From Variovorax sp. 679 (GTDB lineage Bacteria; Pseudomonadota; Gammaproteobacteria; Burkholderiales; Burkholderiaceae_C): DNA of 64,000 nt. The DNA lies in NCBI RefSeq assembly GCF_003952185.1, contig NZ_RXFS01000001.1:124001-188000 (forward strand), in the 5' to 3' direction. The notes beneath the pieces were generated by a model. It did not search any database. It saw nothing but the letters and a program-made list of their open reading frames with translations, and was not told the DNA's origin. Positions 25,844 through 34,839 of the stretch are shown in pieces (the stretch's first letter is position 1; each line of letters starts with the position of its first letter). A program made the position numbers and the translations under genes.

Positions 25844-26347
25844 ATGACCATTCGACGTGATGGAGGCTGCCTCTGCGGTTCGGTGCGCTTCGTCGCCCTG
25901 GGCGAACCCATGCGCACCCTGCAATGCCACTGCAGGTTCTGCCAGCGGATGACGGGTTCGACCTCGTACGCTGAATCGATGTATCCGATGGACGCGGTCC
26001 GGTTCTCGGGCGAGCCGATGGCGCAGTACTCGCACCGGTCGGAAAGCAGTTCGAAGCAGGTGCACGTCCACTTCTGCCCCAGGTGCGGCTCCACGCTCTC
26101 CCTCACGTTCGAGCGCTGGCCCGAGTACCGCGCGATCTCCCGGGGCGCATTCGACGACCCGGACTCCGTATCGATCGGCTCGCACATCTGGACCAGTTCG
26201 GCGCAGACGGGCGTGGTGCTTCCCGCCGGAACGGACTGCTTCCAGTTCGCCCGCGCGGACCTGACTGGCTCGCCCCAGACCCCCGACCGTTTCGATACGC
26301 CGCAGGTGGCACGCAGCAGCAAGCCGGACTCCCTGGCAGATCAATAA
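25844..26347 (+). CDS. GFA-family (CENP-V/glutathione-dependent formaldehyde-activating-like) protein
   Basis: 167 residues from ATG 25844 (GGGAG upstream). Zinc-binding cysteines are in GGCLCGSVRF, CHCRFCQRMTGS and FCPRCGSTLSL, the standard GFA/CENP-V pattern. These beta-tent proteins bind zinc and sometimes glutathione; most bacterial members have no known substrate. Six bases separate it from the AraC regulator start, so the two are probably cotranscribed. Confidence 0.9.
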   Translation: MTIRRDGGCLCGSVRFVALGEPMRTLQCHCRFCQRMTGSTSYAESMYPMDAVRFSGEPMAQYSHRSESSSKQVHVHFCPRCGSTLSLTFERWPEYRAISRGAFDDPDSVSIGSHIWTSSAQTGVVLPAGTDCFQFARADLTGSPQTPDRFDTPQVARSSKPDSLADQ

Positions 26348-26353
26348 CCGGGC

Positions 26354-27205
26354 ATGGCCGCTGCTCTCCTCCAATCTTCGAGGCAGCCTCACGCACGCGA
26401 ATGCGGATGGATTCGCGACGAACAGCATGTCGCGGGCGTGGGCCGCATGCGCGCGCAATTGCACGAGACGGGCTATCGCGCCCACAGCCACGACACCTAC
26501 ACCCTCTCGCTCGTGGAAGGGGGCGTGCAGGAGTTCAGCTACCGGCGCTCCGTTCATCGTTGCGCGCCCGGGCAGGTCTCTATCCTGCATCCGGACGAAA
26601 CGCACGACGGCCGGCCCGGCTCGGACGTTCCCCTCAGCTACAGATGCGTGCACCTGAGTCCTGCGGCTGTCCAGGACGCGATCGCCGCCACCGGCGCGCG
26701 CAAGGCGGCGCTGCCTTTCGTCAGGGAGCCCGTGGTCTACCACCCGGGCCTGGCGCGCGATCTGCTTTGTGCGTTCGAAGCCGAGCTGGAGCCGCTGTTC
26801 GCCGACTCGCTGATCGCCTCGCTCGCCAACCACCTTTCCGGTCTGGCCTTCGGCATCCGGCTCGAGACGGTTCAAGGGCGCCTCGATGTCGTGGCGCTCG
26901 ACCGCGCAGCCGAGTTCCTTCGCAGCAATGCCGACCGGGTGGTTCATTCCCGCGAACTCGAGGCGATCACGAGCCTCACGCGCTTCGAACTCGCCACGCA
27001 GTTCAGGCGCAGATTCGGCACCTCGCCCTACCGCTACCTCCTGATGCGCAGGCTCGACCTTGTCCGCCACGCCCTTCGCGCCGGCATCGATCCCGCGCAG
27101 GCCGCATTGCAGACGGGGTTTGCGGACCAGTCGCACATGGGCCGCGTCTTTCGCGCCGCACTGGGCATGACGCCGCGCGAGTTCGCCAAGCTGTACCGCC
27201 GCTGA
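26354..27205 (+). CDS. AraC-family transcriptional regulator
   Basis: 283 residues. N-terminal cupin sensor domain (about 35-120: YRAHSHDTYTLSLVEGGVQE, GQVSILHPDETHDGRP). C-terminal pair of helix-turn-helices (about 185-283), with LTRFELATQFRRRFGTSPYR, AALQTGFADQSHMGRVFRAA and the terminal MTPREFAKLYRR. This layout matches the AraC type often linked to LysE or EamA exporters. It probably regulates itself and the GFA gene just upstream; the inducer is unknown. Confidence 0.9.
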   Translation: MAAALLQSSRQPHARECGWIRDEQHVAGVGRMRAQLHETGYRAHSHDTYTLSLVEGGVQEFSYRRSVHRCAPGQVSILHPDETHDGRPGSDVPLSYRCVHLSPAAVQDAIAATGARKAALPFVREPVVYHPGLARDLLCAFEAELEPLFADSLIASLANHLSGLAFGIRLETVQGRLDVVALDRAAEFLRSNADRVVHSRELEAITSLTRFELATQFRRRFGTSPYRYLLMRRLDLVRHALRAGIDPAQAALQTGFADQSHMGRVFRAALGMTPREFAKLYRR

Positions 27206-27282
27206 CGCCAGCCACGATCGTTCTAGACGCGTGCGCATCGCGCCGGGAGACTCGCGGCAAGTCCCACTCTCCGATTCGCGCC

Positions 27283-27738
27283 ATGAGCCTGGAATCCGTT
27301 CGCACCTTCCTTCAGGAACACGCCCCCGACATCCCGATCGTCGAGCTCGGGCGGGAGCACACCACGTCGGTCATCTCGCAGGAGTGGGGCGTGCTTCCCG
27401 CACAGGTCGCGAAGACGCTGCTGCTGCGCCGGGGCGACGAGTGGATCATTGCTGTGACCTGCGGCGATGCCCGGCTCGACAACCGCAAGTGCAAGGACGT
27501 TTTCGGAGGCAAGACCAGGATGGCCGGACCCGATGACGCAGAGGCGGTGACGGGGCATCCCGTCGGAGGCGTGTGCCCCCTCGGGTTGCGCACGCCGCTC
27601 GCGGTGTATTTCGACGTGCGCCTGAAGCTCTACCCGGAGGTGGTGCCAGGCGCGGGCTCCACGACCCACGCCTTTCGAATCGCTCCCTCGCGCCTGGCCG
27701 ACCTGGCCGGGGCGCAATGGGTCGACATCTGCAGCTAG
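27283..27738 (+). CDS. YbaK/EbsC-family aminoacyl-tRNA deacylase
   Basis: 151 residues from ATG 27283. The YbaK/ProX-type domain is complete: QVAKTLLLRRGDEWIIAVTC with the conserved Lys, a DNRKCKDVFGGKTRMAGPDD segment, and GHPVGGVCPLGLRTPLAVYF. Such proteins hydrolyse mischarged Cys-tRNA(Pro) or Ala-tRNA(Pro). The family carries a GxxPVGG loop and a conserved Lys, both present. The start is chosen at the first ATG with a complete N-terminal helix. It follows the AraC gene by 77 bp. Confidence 0.9.
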   Translation: MSLESVRTFLQEHAPDIPIVELGREHTTSVISQEWGVLPAQVAKTLLLRRGDEWIIAVTCGDARLDNRKCKDVFGGKTRMAGPDDAEAVTGHPVGGVCPLGLRTPLAVYFDVRLKLYPEVVPGAGSTTHAFRIAPSRLADLAGAQWVDICS

Positions 27739-27923
27739 CTCGTCCGGCTTGGTGTGCCGGCTGCTGGCTACTTCACGAAGGCGATGAAAGTCGGCGCACT
27801 TGCCGCCGCGACATGAAGACCTTGCCATGGAGAGTCCGGACGGGCGGCGACCCTATGGAGCATGACCACGGCGCGCATTGAACTAAAGTCCAATGCTCCA
27901 GAAAAACAAACCCGGATCGCTCC

Positions 27924-28571
27924 ATGCCCACCGTTCTGCTGATCGACGATCACGCGATGTTCCGCGAGGGCCTGGCGCTCACACTGCGTCAGGAAGACGC
28001 CAGCCTGGTGATCGAGACGGCCGGTACCGGCGCGGAAGCATTGGCCTTGCTTGCGGCCATGCCGTCGGCGCCGGAGGTCGTGATGACGGACTTCTATCTG
28101 CCGGATCTGGCGGGCGCCGCGCTCCTTGGGCCATTGCGGCGCAGCCGCGCCGGACTGCGCATCCTCGTGCTGTCGGCCTCGGAAGATCCGCAGGACATGG
28201 AAACCGCGCTCGCCGAAGGCGCACACGGCTTCGTGCACAAGTCGGCCGACAGCAGGCAACTCATGGACGCATTGCGCCGCGTGATGCAAGGGCAGCGCGG
28301 CGTCGTTCTCGCCTCTCCGGCCGGAGCTGCGGCCATGCCCGCGCTGTCGGGCCGGGTGGAGCCGCTGTCCCGCCTGTCCGCACGCCAGACCGAAGTGCTG
28401 CATCTCCTGTGCGAAGGGCTGCGCAACGCGGACATCGCGGCGCGCCTGAGCACCACCGAGCGAACCGTCAAGGCGCACATCTCGGCCATCTTCGGAGCCC
28501 TGGACGTCGACAGCCGCACCCAGGCCGTGATCGCGGCACGTCGCGCGGGGTTGATGGGCCGCCCCAGATAG
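27924..28571 (+). CDS. NarL/FixJ-type response regulator
   Basis: 215 residues. Receiver domain (1-125): LLIDDHAMFREGL with the acidic pair, phospho-acceptor Asp in VVMTDFYLPD (about D55), and Lys in FVHKSA. LuxR helix-turn-helix (about 150-212): LSARQTEVLHLLCEGLRNAD, then RLSTTERTVKAHISAIFGAL. It is followed after 25 bp by a hybrid histidine kinase, forming a two-component pair. The stimulus is unknown. Confidence 0.93.
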   Translation: MPTVLLIDDHAMFREGLALTLRQEDASLVIETAGTGAEALALLAAMPSAPEVVMTDFYLPDLAGAALLGPLRRSRAGLRILVLSASEDPQDMETALAEGAHGFVHKSADSRQLMDALRRVMQGQRGVVLASPAGAAAMPALSGRVEPLSRLSARQTEVLHLLCEGLRNADIAARLSTTERTVKAHISAIFGALDVDSRTQAVIAARRAGLMGRPR

Positions 28572-28596
28572 GCGCCAGCCGGCCCCACCTCCACGC

Positions 28597-30396
28597 ATGG
28601 CCAACCCCTCCTCCTACCCGTCGTCCTCGCTCGAAAGCCAGCAGATCTTCGACGTGCAGCTCGGCGTTCTGCTGCGCAGCTTTCCGTTCGCCCTGGCCGG
28701 CTCGGTCATTGCCGCCTGCGTGGTCTCCTATGCAATGCTTGCCGTCGTTCCGAGAACGCAGGTGATCGCATGGCTCGCGGTCACCCTGCTCGTCGCGACC
28801 TTCCGCCTCGCCGCCATGCTGCACTACCGCCGCGTGCGCAACCGCCCCGGCACGGGCGCGCGATGGCTGCGGCAGATGGTGACCGGCAACATCGCCTCGG
28901 GCACGCTGTGGGGCCTGCCCTTCGCCTACTGGACATTCTTCGTCCCGCTCGAGTACCAGCTCTTCTTCATCGTGGTCCTGTTCGGGCTCGGCACCGGCGC
29001 CATCTATTCGAACTACATGGTGCTGTCGGCCGTCTATGGATTCGTGATGCCGACATTCGCGCCTCCCTTCATCGCGCTGGCAGTGCAACCCTCGGCCGTC
29101 AACCTGGCGCTGGTGACGGGCGGCATCGCGTATGTGGTGGCCACCGTCGCCTTCATCCACCGGATGAACAGGACGCATCTGAACGCACTGCGGCTGAGCT
29201 ACGAAAACCTCGCGCTGCTGAAGCAGGTGCGCCGCGAGAAAGAAGCCGCCGAGCGCAGCGACCTCGAGAAGTCGCGCTTTCTCGCGGCGGCGAGCCACGA
29301 CCTGCGGCAACCGGTCCATGCGATGAGCCTGTTCCTCGGGCTGCTGGCGAACGAGAGGCTCTCGACGCATGGACGCTATCTGGTCGAGAACATCACCAGG
29401 GCGAGCGCGGCGATGGGCCACCTGTTCGATGCCCTGCTCAACATCTCCCGGCTGGACGCGGGAGTGATACATCCGCGTCTCGAGAACATCCAGCTCGAAC
29501 GCCTGCTGGACCAGATCCGCGCGGAATACACGCCGCAGGCCCGTCAGAAAGGCCTGGCCCTGAAGGTGCGCCGCAGCGCGGCGCTCGTTCACTCGGACCC
29601 CGTGCTGCTGGACCGCATCCTGCGCAACCTCGTCAGCAATGCCATCGCCCACACGTCGAGCGGACGCGTGCTGGTGGGATGCCGCAGGCGCAACGGCGCC
29701 ATCCGCGTCGAGGTCTGGGACACCGGCCCGGGGATTCCGCAGCGCGAGCACGAGCGCATCTTCTGGGAGTTCCATCAACTGCAGAACCCAGAGCGGGACC
29801 GCAGCAAGGGTCTCGGGCTCGGCCTGTCCATCGTGCGCCGCACGGTGGCGCTGCTGGGGCATTCGCTCGCGCTCCGATCGATCGAAGGACGGGGCACCGT
29901 CTTCCTGCTGGACGTCGAGGCGCATCGCGTGTCCGTCGCGCCGTCCCCTGCCGCACCTGAGGCGACCCAAGCGGAAATACGGCGACAGGCCCTCGATGCC
30001 GAACCTGCCAAGGGGCAGCTGATACTGGTGATCGACGACGACGCGCAGAACCGCGAGGGCCTGCAACTGCTGCTGGAGAGTTGGGGCCATCGCGTCGTGG
30101 CCGCCGCGGGCGGGGGCCAGATGGTCGAACGGATCGCCGATGTGCCCGGCAAGCCGCAGCTCATCGTGAGCGACTACCGCCTGCGCGAACACGAGACCGG
30201 CATCCAGGCCATCGACCGCCTGCACGAGGAATACAACGACGAGACCATCCCGGCGCTGCTCGTCAGCGGCGACACCGACCCGGCGCGGCTGATCGAAGCC
30301 GCGGCCCGCTCGATTCCGGTGCTGCACAAGCCTGTGGAGGTGGATACGCTGAAGAGCTGGGTCGAGAAACTGCTTGCCGCGAGGCAGGAGCCATGA
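28597..30396 (+). CDS. Hybrid sensor histidine kinase/response regulator
   Basis: 599 residues. The N-terminal membrane sensor has about six helices (residues 25-190) and no recognised periplasmic domain. The HisKA dimerisation domain has H234 in AAASHDLRQPVHAMSLFLG. It is followed by a HATPase domain (LVSNAIAHTSSGRVLVGCRR, DTGPGIP, GLGLGLSIVRRTVALLG). The C-terminal receiver domain (about 475-595) has its acceptor Asp at D526 in IVSDYRLREH. It is partner of the upstream NarL-type regulator. The layout is the same as the kinase at 34840-36657, so these two systems are probably paralogues. Confidence 0.92.
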   Translation: MANPSSYPSSSLESQQIFDVQLGVLLRSFPFALAGSVIAACVVSYAMLAVVPRTQVIAWLAVTLLVATFRLAAMLHYRRVRNRPGTGARWLRQMVTGNIASGTLWGLPFAYWTFFVPLEYQLFFIVVLFGLGTGAIYSNYMVLSAVYGFVMPTFAPPFIALAVQPSAVNLALVTGGIAYVVATVAFIHRMNRTHLNALRLSYENLALLKQVRREKEAAERSDLEKSRFLAAASHDLRQPVHAMSLFLGLLANERLSTHGRYLVENITRASAAMGHLFDALLNISRLDAGVIHPRLENIQLERLLDQIRAEYTPQARQKGLALKVRRSAALVHSDPVLLDRILRNLVSNAIAHTSSGRVLVGCRRRNGAIRVEVWDTGPGIPQREHERIFWEFHQLQNPERDRSKGLGLGLSIVRRTVALLGHSLALRSIEGRGTVFLLDVEAHRVSVAPSPAAPEATQAEIRRQALDAEPAKGQLILVIDDDAQNREGLQLLLESWGHRVVAAAGGGQMVERIADVPGKPQLIVSDYRLREHETGIQAIDRLHEEYNDETIPALLVSGDTDPARLIEAAARSIPVLHKPVEVDTLKSWVEKLLAARQEP

Positions 30397-30527
30397 AGGC
30401 GACGGCCATCTTGGAGCGCTGAGCCAATGCCGATACGATGCCGGCTCGCGACTGCGGATGCTCATTGCAAAAGCAGCCTGGCGATCCGGCATCCTCAGCC
30501 CCTCCAACCCCAGGCACGGAGACCTGT

Positions 30528-31106
30528 ATGAGAAAGCTCAAGATCATGGAGCACACGTCGCTCGACGGCGTGATCCAGACCTCCGGTGAAGACGGTTTTC
30601 CCCACGCAGACTGGACCATGCCCTACCGGACTCCCGAAGGTCGTGACGCAGTCTTTGCCGCGCACGGCGGGCACATCGATCTGCTGCTGGGCCGTCGCAC
30701 CTACGACATGTGGTCGGGCTTCTGGCCCAAGGCGCCGGGCAGCCCGATGGCGGACGCCTTGAACGCGGCCACCAAGTATGTCGTGACCCACCGTCCGCAA
30801 AGCCTCGAGTGGGGCCCGTTCGAAGGTGTCGGGCCGGACGTGGTCGAGTCCATTCGGCGCATCAAGTCGCAGGCCGGTCCGGACCTGGTCCTGTGGGGCA
30901 GCTCCACCCTGACGTCGACGCTGTTCGAACACGGGCTTGCGGATGAAGTCATGCTGATCGTCTATCCGGTGCTGCTGGGCACCGGGAAGCGCCTCTTCGC
31001 GGAGGGAACGCCGCCGCGCTCCCTCGAGCTCGTGAGCACCAGGACAATGCCGTCCGGCATCACCCTCAATGCGTACAAGTTTGCCGGGGCCTTGAAGACC
31101 GGATAG
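30528..31106 (+). CDS. Dihydrofolate-reductase/RibD C-terminal-like protein
   Basis: 192 residues from ATG 30528 (GGAGACC upstream). It shows the RibD_C pattern: an N-terminal strand MRKLKIMEHTSLDGVIQTSG, LLLGRRTYDMWSGFWP near residue 60, and a GPDLVLWGSSTLTSTLFEHG segment that forms the NADPH-binding turn. These are common small reductases of unknown physiological substrate (YyaP/YwjB-like). It stands alone with no clear operon partner. Confidence 0.9.
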   Translation: MRKLKIMEHTSLDGVIQTSGEDGFPHADWTMPYRTPEGRDAVFAAHGGHIDLLLGRRTYDMWSGFWPKAPGSPMADALNAATKYVVTHRPQSLEWGPFEGVGPDVVESIRRIKSQAGPDLVLWGSSTLTSTLFEHGLADEVMLIVYPVLLGTGKRLFAEGTPPRSLELVSTRTMPSGITLNAYKFAGALKTG

Positions 31107-31175
31107 CCGGACTCCCTTGGAACGGGAGTGCAGAGGACTGCATCAGACACGATGCAAATTGCGAAAGGAGCGGGC

Positions 31176-31328
31176 ATGCGGATTTGCAGCGTCGCTGCAG
31201 CCGACCTCGATGCCATTCATGAGCTGCTCCCGACCAACGGACGGAGTCATCGCGTCGGGACCACACGCGGCCTCGGGCAACCGGTTTCCGCCTCTCGGGG
31301 AGCAGCGATGGAGCGCACGCAGCAGTAA
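31176..31328 (+). pseudogene. Remnant of a GNAT N-acetyltransferase
   Basis: A good ribosome site (AAAGGAG) precedes ATG 31176, and the first 23 residues (MRICSVAAADLDAIHELLPT, NGR) match the start of GNAT acetyltransferases, which typically read M-R-I-R-x-(A/V)-x-x-x-D-L-x-A-I. The reading frame then loses similarity and stops after about 50 codons. The acetyl-CoA-binding core is missing. The downstream EamA transporter begins 105 bp later. This looks like the 5' end of a gene whose remainder was deleted. The whole 31107-31433 stretch holds nothing else but a small hairpin (ACTCCC/GGGAGT, 31111-31129). Confidence 0.5.
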
Positions 31329-31433
31329 GCGCGAACGGAAGGCAGAATGTGGCGGAGGATCAGACGTTCATGGCCCGTGAGCCAGGAACTCAAGAACAAG
31401 GCCTCTTGGCCACTGCCGCGAGACAACCCACTC

Positions 31434-32327
31434 ATGCAATCGACCGGAACCCTGCGCGGCATCGCCGCGATGCTGTTGGCCTGCGCCTTCTTCGCCTGCA
31501 TGGACGCGGTGCTCAAGACCCTTGCCGGGCATTACCCGCCGGTGCAGGTGATGGCACTGCGCGGCCTCACCGCCCTGCCCCTGGTGTGCCTGTACATCGG
31601 CTGGCGGCGCGAGACAGCCGGCGTCTTCAACCGCCGCCTGCGTTGGCGACTGCACCTGCTGCGCACCGCGCTGAACATGACGATGCTCGTGCTCTTCGTC
31701 CATGGCCTGAAGACCCTGGGCCTGGCCGAGGCCTACACGCTCACTTTCATCGCTCCGCTGCTGATGGTGCTCATCGCCGTGCCGCTGCTGGGCGAGTCGG
31801 TCCAGCCGCGGCACTGGATCGCCATCGGGCTCGGCTTCATCGGCGTCGTGATCGCACTGAGGCCAGAGCAAGGCGCATTCCTCTCGACGGGTGCGCTGGC
31901 GATCCTGGTGGCCGCGGCCTGCTATGCGCTGTCGAACATGCTGGGCCGGCTCATCAGCCGCACAGAGTCGAGCGCTTCGCTGGTCTTCTGGACCACGGTC
32001 GGCATGGCTGTGGGCGGCAGCCTGGCATCGGCGCCGCAATGGGTGCCCGTCCAGTCCCAGCACGCGTGGCTGCTCGCGGGCTTGGCCGCCAGCGGCTTCC
32101 TGGGCCAGCTGGCCATCGCCGAGGCCTTCCGCCACGGCCAGGCCGCTGCCATCGCCCCCTTCGAATACAGTGCCCTCGCCTGGGCGCTCGTGTTCGACTG
32201 GGTGTTCTGGCAGGCTGCGCCCGATGCATGGACACTGGGTGGCGGGGCGTTGATCGTGGCGAGCGGGCTGTGGCTCGCGCGGAGCGAGGCGCCGAAGGCT
32301 GCGCGGGACAAGCGGCAGGCTGCCTGA
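31434..32327 (+). CDS. EamA/DMT-family transporter
   Basis: 297 residues from ATG 31434. Ten transmembrane helices in two EamA repeats. The first (about 5-140) has the YPPVQVMALRGLTALPLV and LAEAYTLTFIAPLLMVLIAV segments; the second begins at GALAILVAAACYALSNMLGR. A frame start at 31347 would add 29 hydrophilic residues without family support. Probably an exporter of amino acids or other metabolites. No operon partner is clear. Confidence 0.9.
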   Translation: MQSTGTLRGIAAMLLACAFFACMDAVLKTLAGHYPPVQVMALRGLTALPLVCLYIGWRRETAGVFNRRLRWRLHLLRTALNMTMLVLFVHGLKTLGLAEAYTLTFIAPLLMVLIAVPLLGESVQPRHWIAIGLGFIGVVIALRPEQGAFLSTGALAILVAAACYALSNMLGRLISRTESSASLVFWTTVGMAVGGSLASAPQWVPVQSQHAWLLAGLAASGFLGQLAIAEAFRHGQAAAIAPFEYSALAWALVFDWVFWQAAPDAWTLGGGALIVASGLWLARSEAPKAARDKRQAA

Positions 32328-32391
32328 GTTGCGGCAAGACGCGCGTGTGAGGACGCATGCTCTTCCGACACCACCCGAAAGGTGAACATCG

Positions 32392-32577
32392 ATGAGGTTC
32401 TTTCCCAGCAGGACGATCGATGGATTCCTCCACATCGTCGATGGAGCCCAGGGGCTTTTCTTCGTTTCCGGGGCCGCATTGGCAGCGGCCGTTGGTCAAC
32501 TGATGCTCGGCGGCATTCCTGCAGCGCTGGCGTTGGGAATGTTCTTGAGATTCAAGCGTGGTCGAGTTCGCAAATGA
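32392..32577 (+). CDS. Small membrane protein coupled to the YidD-like gene
   Basis: 61 residues with an AAGGTG site before ATG 32392. Two hydrophobic stretches (GLFFVSGAALAAAVGQLMLG, then IPAALALGMFL) and a basic C-terminus (RFKRGRVRK) suggest a membrane hairpin with both ends in the cytoplasm. Its stop overlaps the start of the YidD-like gene (ATGA), so the two are translationally coupled, which supports both as real genes. No family is recognised. Confidence 0.6.
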   Translation: MRFFPSRTIDGFLHIVDGAQGLFFVSGAALAAAVGQLMLGGIPAALALGMFLRFKRGRVRK

Positions 32578-32909
32578 AGCTCCTCGCGATAGCTGCCATT
32601 GACGGATACCAGCGATTCATTTCGCCGTACAAAGGCTTTGGCTGCGCGCATCGGGTGCAGACGGGCAGAGCTTCGTGTTCGCAGTTCGCAAAGAGAGCCA
32701 TCGCCCGCCTCGGAATGGTGACCGGGCTCCTGCTCACCATGCGACGCTTCGAAGCGTGTGCCGAATCGGCTCGAATACTCTCAAGCACGCAAGCCCAGCC
32801 CGCCGCAACGCCGCCGGAAGCTCCCACCGAGGCTTGCCCTGTCTGGTCTCGCTGGGGTGCGAAGAAGCTTTCGGTGTGCTGTGCGTGCTGCGCCTACTGG
32901 CCCAGCTAG
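32574..32909 (+). CDS. YidD-like membrane-insertion factor
   Basis: 111 residues. The N-terminus matches the YidD (DUF37) family: an amphipathic helix with GYQRFISPYKGFGCAHRVQT, then CSQFAKRAIARLG and a final conserved Cys in RFEACAES. YidD assists YidC-dependent insertion of membrane proteins. This copy is longer than usual, with a Pro/Cys-rich tail (about 75-111) ending CCACCAYWPS. Standard yidD lies in the rnpA-yidC operon, so this is likely a divergent paralogue with a specialised partner, perhaps the coupled 61-residue protein just upstream. Confidence 0.75.
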   Translation: MKLLAIAAIDGYQRFISPYKGFGCAHRVQTGRASCSQFAKRAIARLGMVTGLLLTMRRFEACAESARILSSTQAQPAATPPEAPTEACPVWSRWGAKKLSVCCACCAYWPS

Positions 32910-32954
32910 GGCAACGCCCAGCCAAAGCTTCCCCTTCCGGACAAGCACGTAACC

Positions 32955-33302
32955 ATGACATCCGAAGACATATTCCAGGCAGTCGAGAAATGGAGCGGCT
33001 GCGCCATCTCACTTCCCTTGCGGGCAACGCTGTCCAGAATCAACGACGCCCCCGTCGGCGATCTCGCGTATTTCTACGCCCTCGCCGATCTTCTCGAACG
33101 CAACCAGACCTACGAAACCCGGGAGTACTGTCCCGGCTGGTTGACGATCGGCGATGACGGCGGAGGCAGTGCCATCGTGGTGACTCCGGACAAGTGGCCG
33201 ACAGCTGTGTACCTGGTGGGCCACGGCAGCATGTCCCGCGCCGACTTCGTCGAAGTGGCCGAAGACCTCGATGAGTGGGTGCGTTCGGGCTGCAAGCTGT
33301 AG
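32955..33302 (+). CDS. SUKH (SMI1/KNR4)-type protein
   Basis: 115 residues. The fold signature is LPLRATLSRINDAPVGDLAY, YCPGWLTIGDDGGGSAIVVT and DFVEVAEDLDEWV, the SUKH pattern. Family members are immunity proteins for polymorphic toxins or housekeeping regulators. No toxin gene is adjacent in the window, so it is an orphan here; it could protect against toxins of other strains. It lies 45 bp after the YidD-like gene. Confidence 0.75.
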   Translation: MTSEDIFQAVEKWSGCAISLPLRATLSRINDAPVGDLAYFYALADLLERNQTYETREYCPGWLTIGDDGGGSAIVVTPDKWPTAVYLVGHGSMSRADFVEVAEDLDEWVRSGCKL

Positions 33303-33367
33303 ACCGATGGGCATTCCGGATCTCCGGCTCGCACGGGTACTGCGAGCCGAAGACTCCTCAGCCCCGC

Positions 33368-34729
33368 TCAGGGTGCCAGCGTGAGCTTGAAGATCTTGTT
33401 GCCGTTGGATGCGCCCACGTAGACGGTCCCGTCGCCGGCCACCGCCACGCCGATCGGAAAATTGAACGTCAGCGCCGCGCCGGTGCTGTCCCTCAACGTG
33501 TTGATCTCGCCCGCAGGCGTGACCACGCGCGCCACGCCGTCCCAGGCATGGGTCAGGAACACGTTGTCATGCGCATCCACCGTCACGCCGTAGGAGTAGC
33601 CGAGCTTGGCCGGCGTGGCGGCCGTTCCGTCGATCACGCCGCCGTTGGCGCAATCGCCCAGCAGCGTGCTCACTGTGGCGCTGGCCACGTCGATCTTGCG
33701 CAGGCACAAGCTGTCGGTGTCCGTGTCGTACAGCGTGCGGCCATCGCGGCTGATCGCCAGGCCCTGCGGGCGGGCAAACTGGGCGGCCGTGCCGACCCCG
33801 TCCAGGTTGGCCTGCGTGCCGTCGCCCGCGAGCGTGCTCGTGGTGCCATCGGCCGCGACCTTGCGCACGCGCTTGTTTCCCAGGTCTGCCACGAACAGAT
33901 TGCCTGCGCCGTCGAGCGCAATGCTGGCAGGGTTGCTGAACATCGGAACGGCCGGGCTGTCGGCGTACCCGCTGGTGCCGCCGCCCACCCAGGTGCTGTA
34001 GGTCGTGGCGTTGGCGGCGATCTTGTTGATGCGATGCTGGTCGCTCACGTACAGGGTGCCGTCAGCTGCCAGTGCCAGGCCATACGGCGTGTTCATGGTC
34101 GTCCCCGGCGTTACTTCCACGCCGCTGCCGCTGGCCGTGTCGATCCTGTAGACCGAGCCATTGCCGCCCATTGCCACGTAGAGGTTCGCCCCGCTGGCAT
34201 CCAGAACGAGTTGATAGGGACTGCCGTAGGTCACCCCCGTGGTCGCCAGCACATTCGCGACCCAGGGCTTGACCGTCAGCGTGGCAGCACGGCTGGTCAC
34301 GCCGCTGTCGGAGCCCGTCACTCGCACGCGCAGCTGCTGCCCGCTGTCGGCCAGCTGACTGGCGCCTGTGGTGAAGCTGTCACCGGTGGCGCCGGAGACA
34401 TCGGTCCAGTTGGCGCCGCCATCGACGCTGCGCTGCCACTGGTAGGTCTTGGCGCGCGCGGCCTGCACCTTCAACGTGGCGGCCATGCCCTGGCCAATGG
34501 TGGTATCCGATGGCTGCGTCGTGATGGAGGGCGTGGTGTCTTCCGGCGCGGGCGCTGGTGCCGGCGTTCCCTGCGAAGCAGGCGCGGGCGCTGGTGCGGG
34601 AGCGACAGCGAAGCCGGGGAAGCCCCCGCCTCCGCCTCCACCGCCGCCACAGGCCGCCAGCACGAGGTTCATCATCAGCAGCGCTGCGGGTGTGCGCAAT
34701 GCACGGGAAACGGTACGACGGGTATTCAT
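33368..34729 (-). CDS. NHL-repeat lipoprotein with Ig-like domain
   Basis: 453 residues. ATG 34729 follows GGAAGG. The lipobox LVLAAC (Cys27) is followed by a poly-Gly and Pro/Ala linker. An Ig-like region (about 75-165: YQWQRSVDGGANWTDVSGAT, SGQQLRVRVTGSDSG) follows, then at least four NHL beta-propeller repeats (about 170-450), such as NPASIALDGAGNLFVADLGN and RPQGLAISRDGRTLYDTDTD. It is probably an outer-membrane-anchored binding or sensory protein. No catalytic motif is seen. The gene for a kinase/regulator pair lies upstream on the same strand. Confidence 0.9.
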   Translation of the reverse strand: MNTRRTVSRALRTPAALLMMNLVLAACGGGGGGGGGFPGFAVAPAPAPAPASQGTPAPAPAPEDTTPSITTQPSDTTIGQGMAATLKVQAARAKTYQWQRSVDGGANWTDVSGATGDSFTTGASQLADSGQQLRVRVTGSDSGVTSRAATLTVKPWVANVLATTGVTYGSPYQLVLDASGANLYVAMGGNGSVYRIDTASGSGVEVTPGTTMNTPYGLALAADGTLYVSDQHRINKIAANATTYSTWVGGGTSGYADSPAVPMFSNPASIALDGAGNLFVADLGNKRVRKVAADGTTSTLAGDGTQANLDGVGTAAQFARPQGLAISRDGRTLYDTDTDSLCLRKIDVASATVSTLLGDCANGGVIDGTAATPAKLGYSYGVTVDAHDNVFLTHAWDGVARVVTPAGEINTLRDSTGAALTFNFPIGVAVAGDGTVYVGASNGNKIFKLTLAP

Positions 34730-34839
34730 GATGGGCCTTCCTTGTTTCAAGTGGAGTGAACGGGAAGGCTCCACGGTAGGGTCGGCTACATCTGCAATCC
34801 AGTGTCGAAGGTCATCGCAAAGCGCAGAAAAAAAGATGC

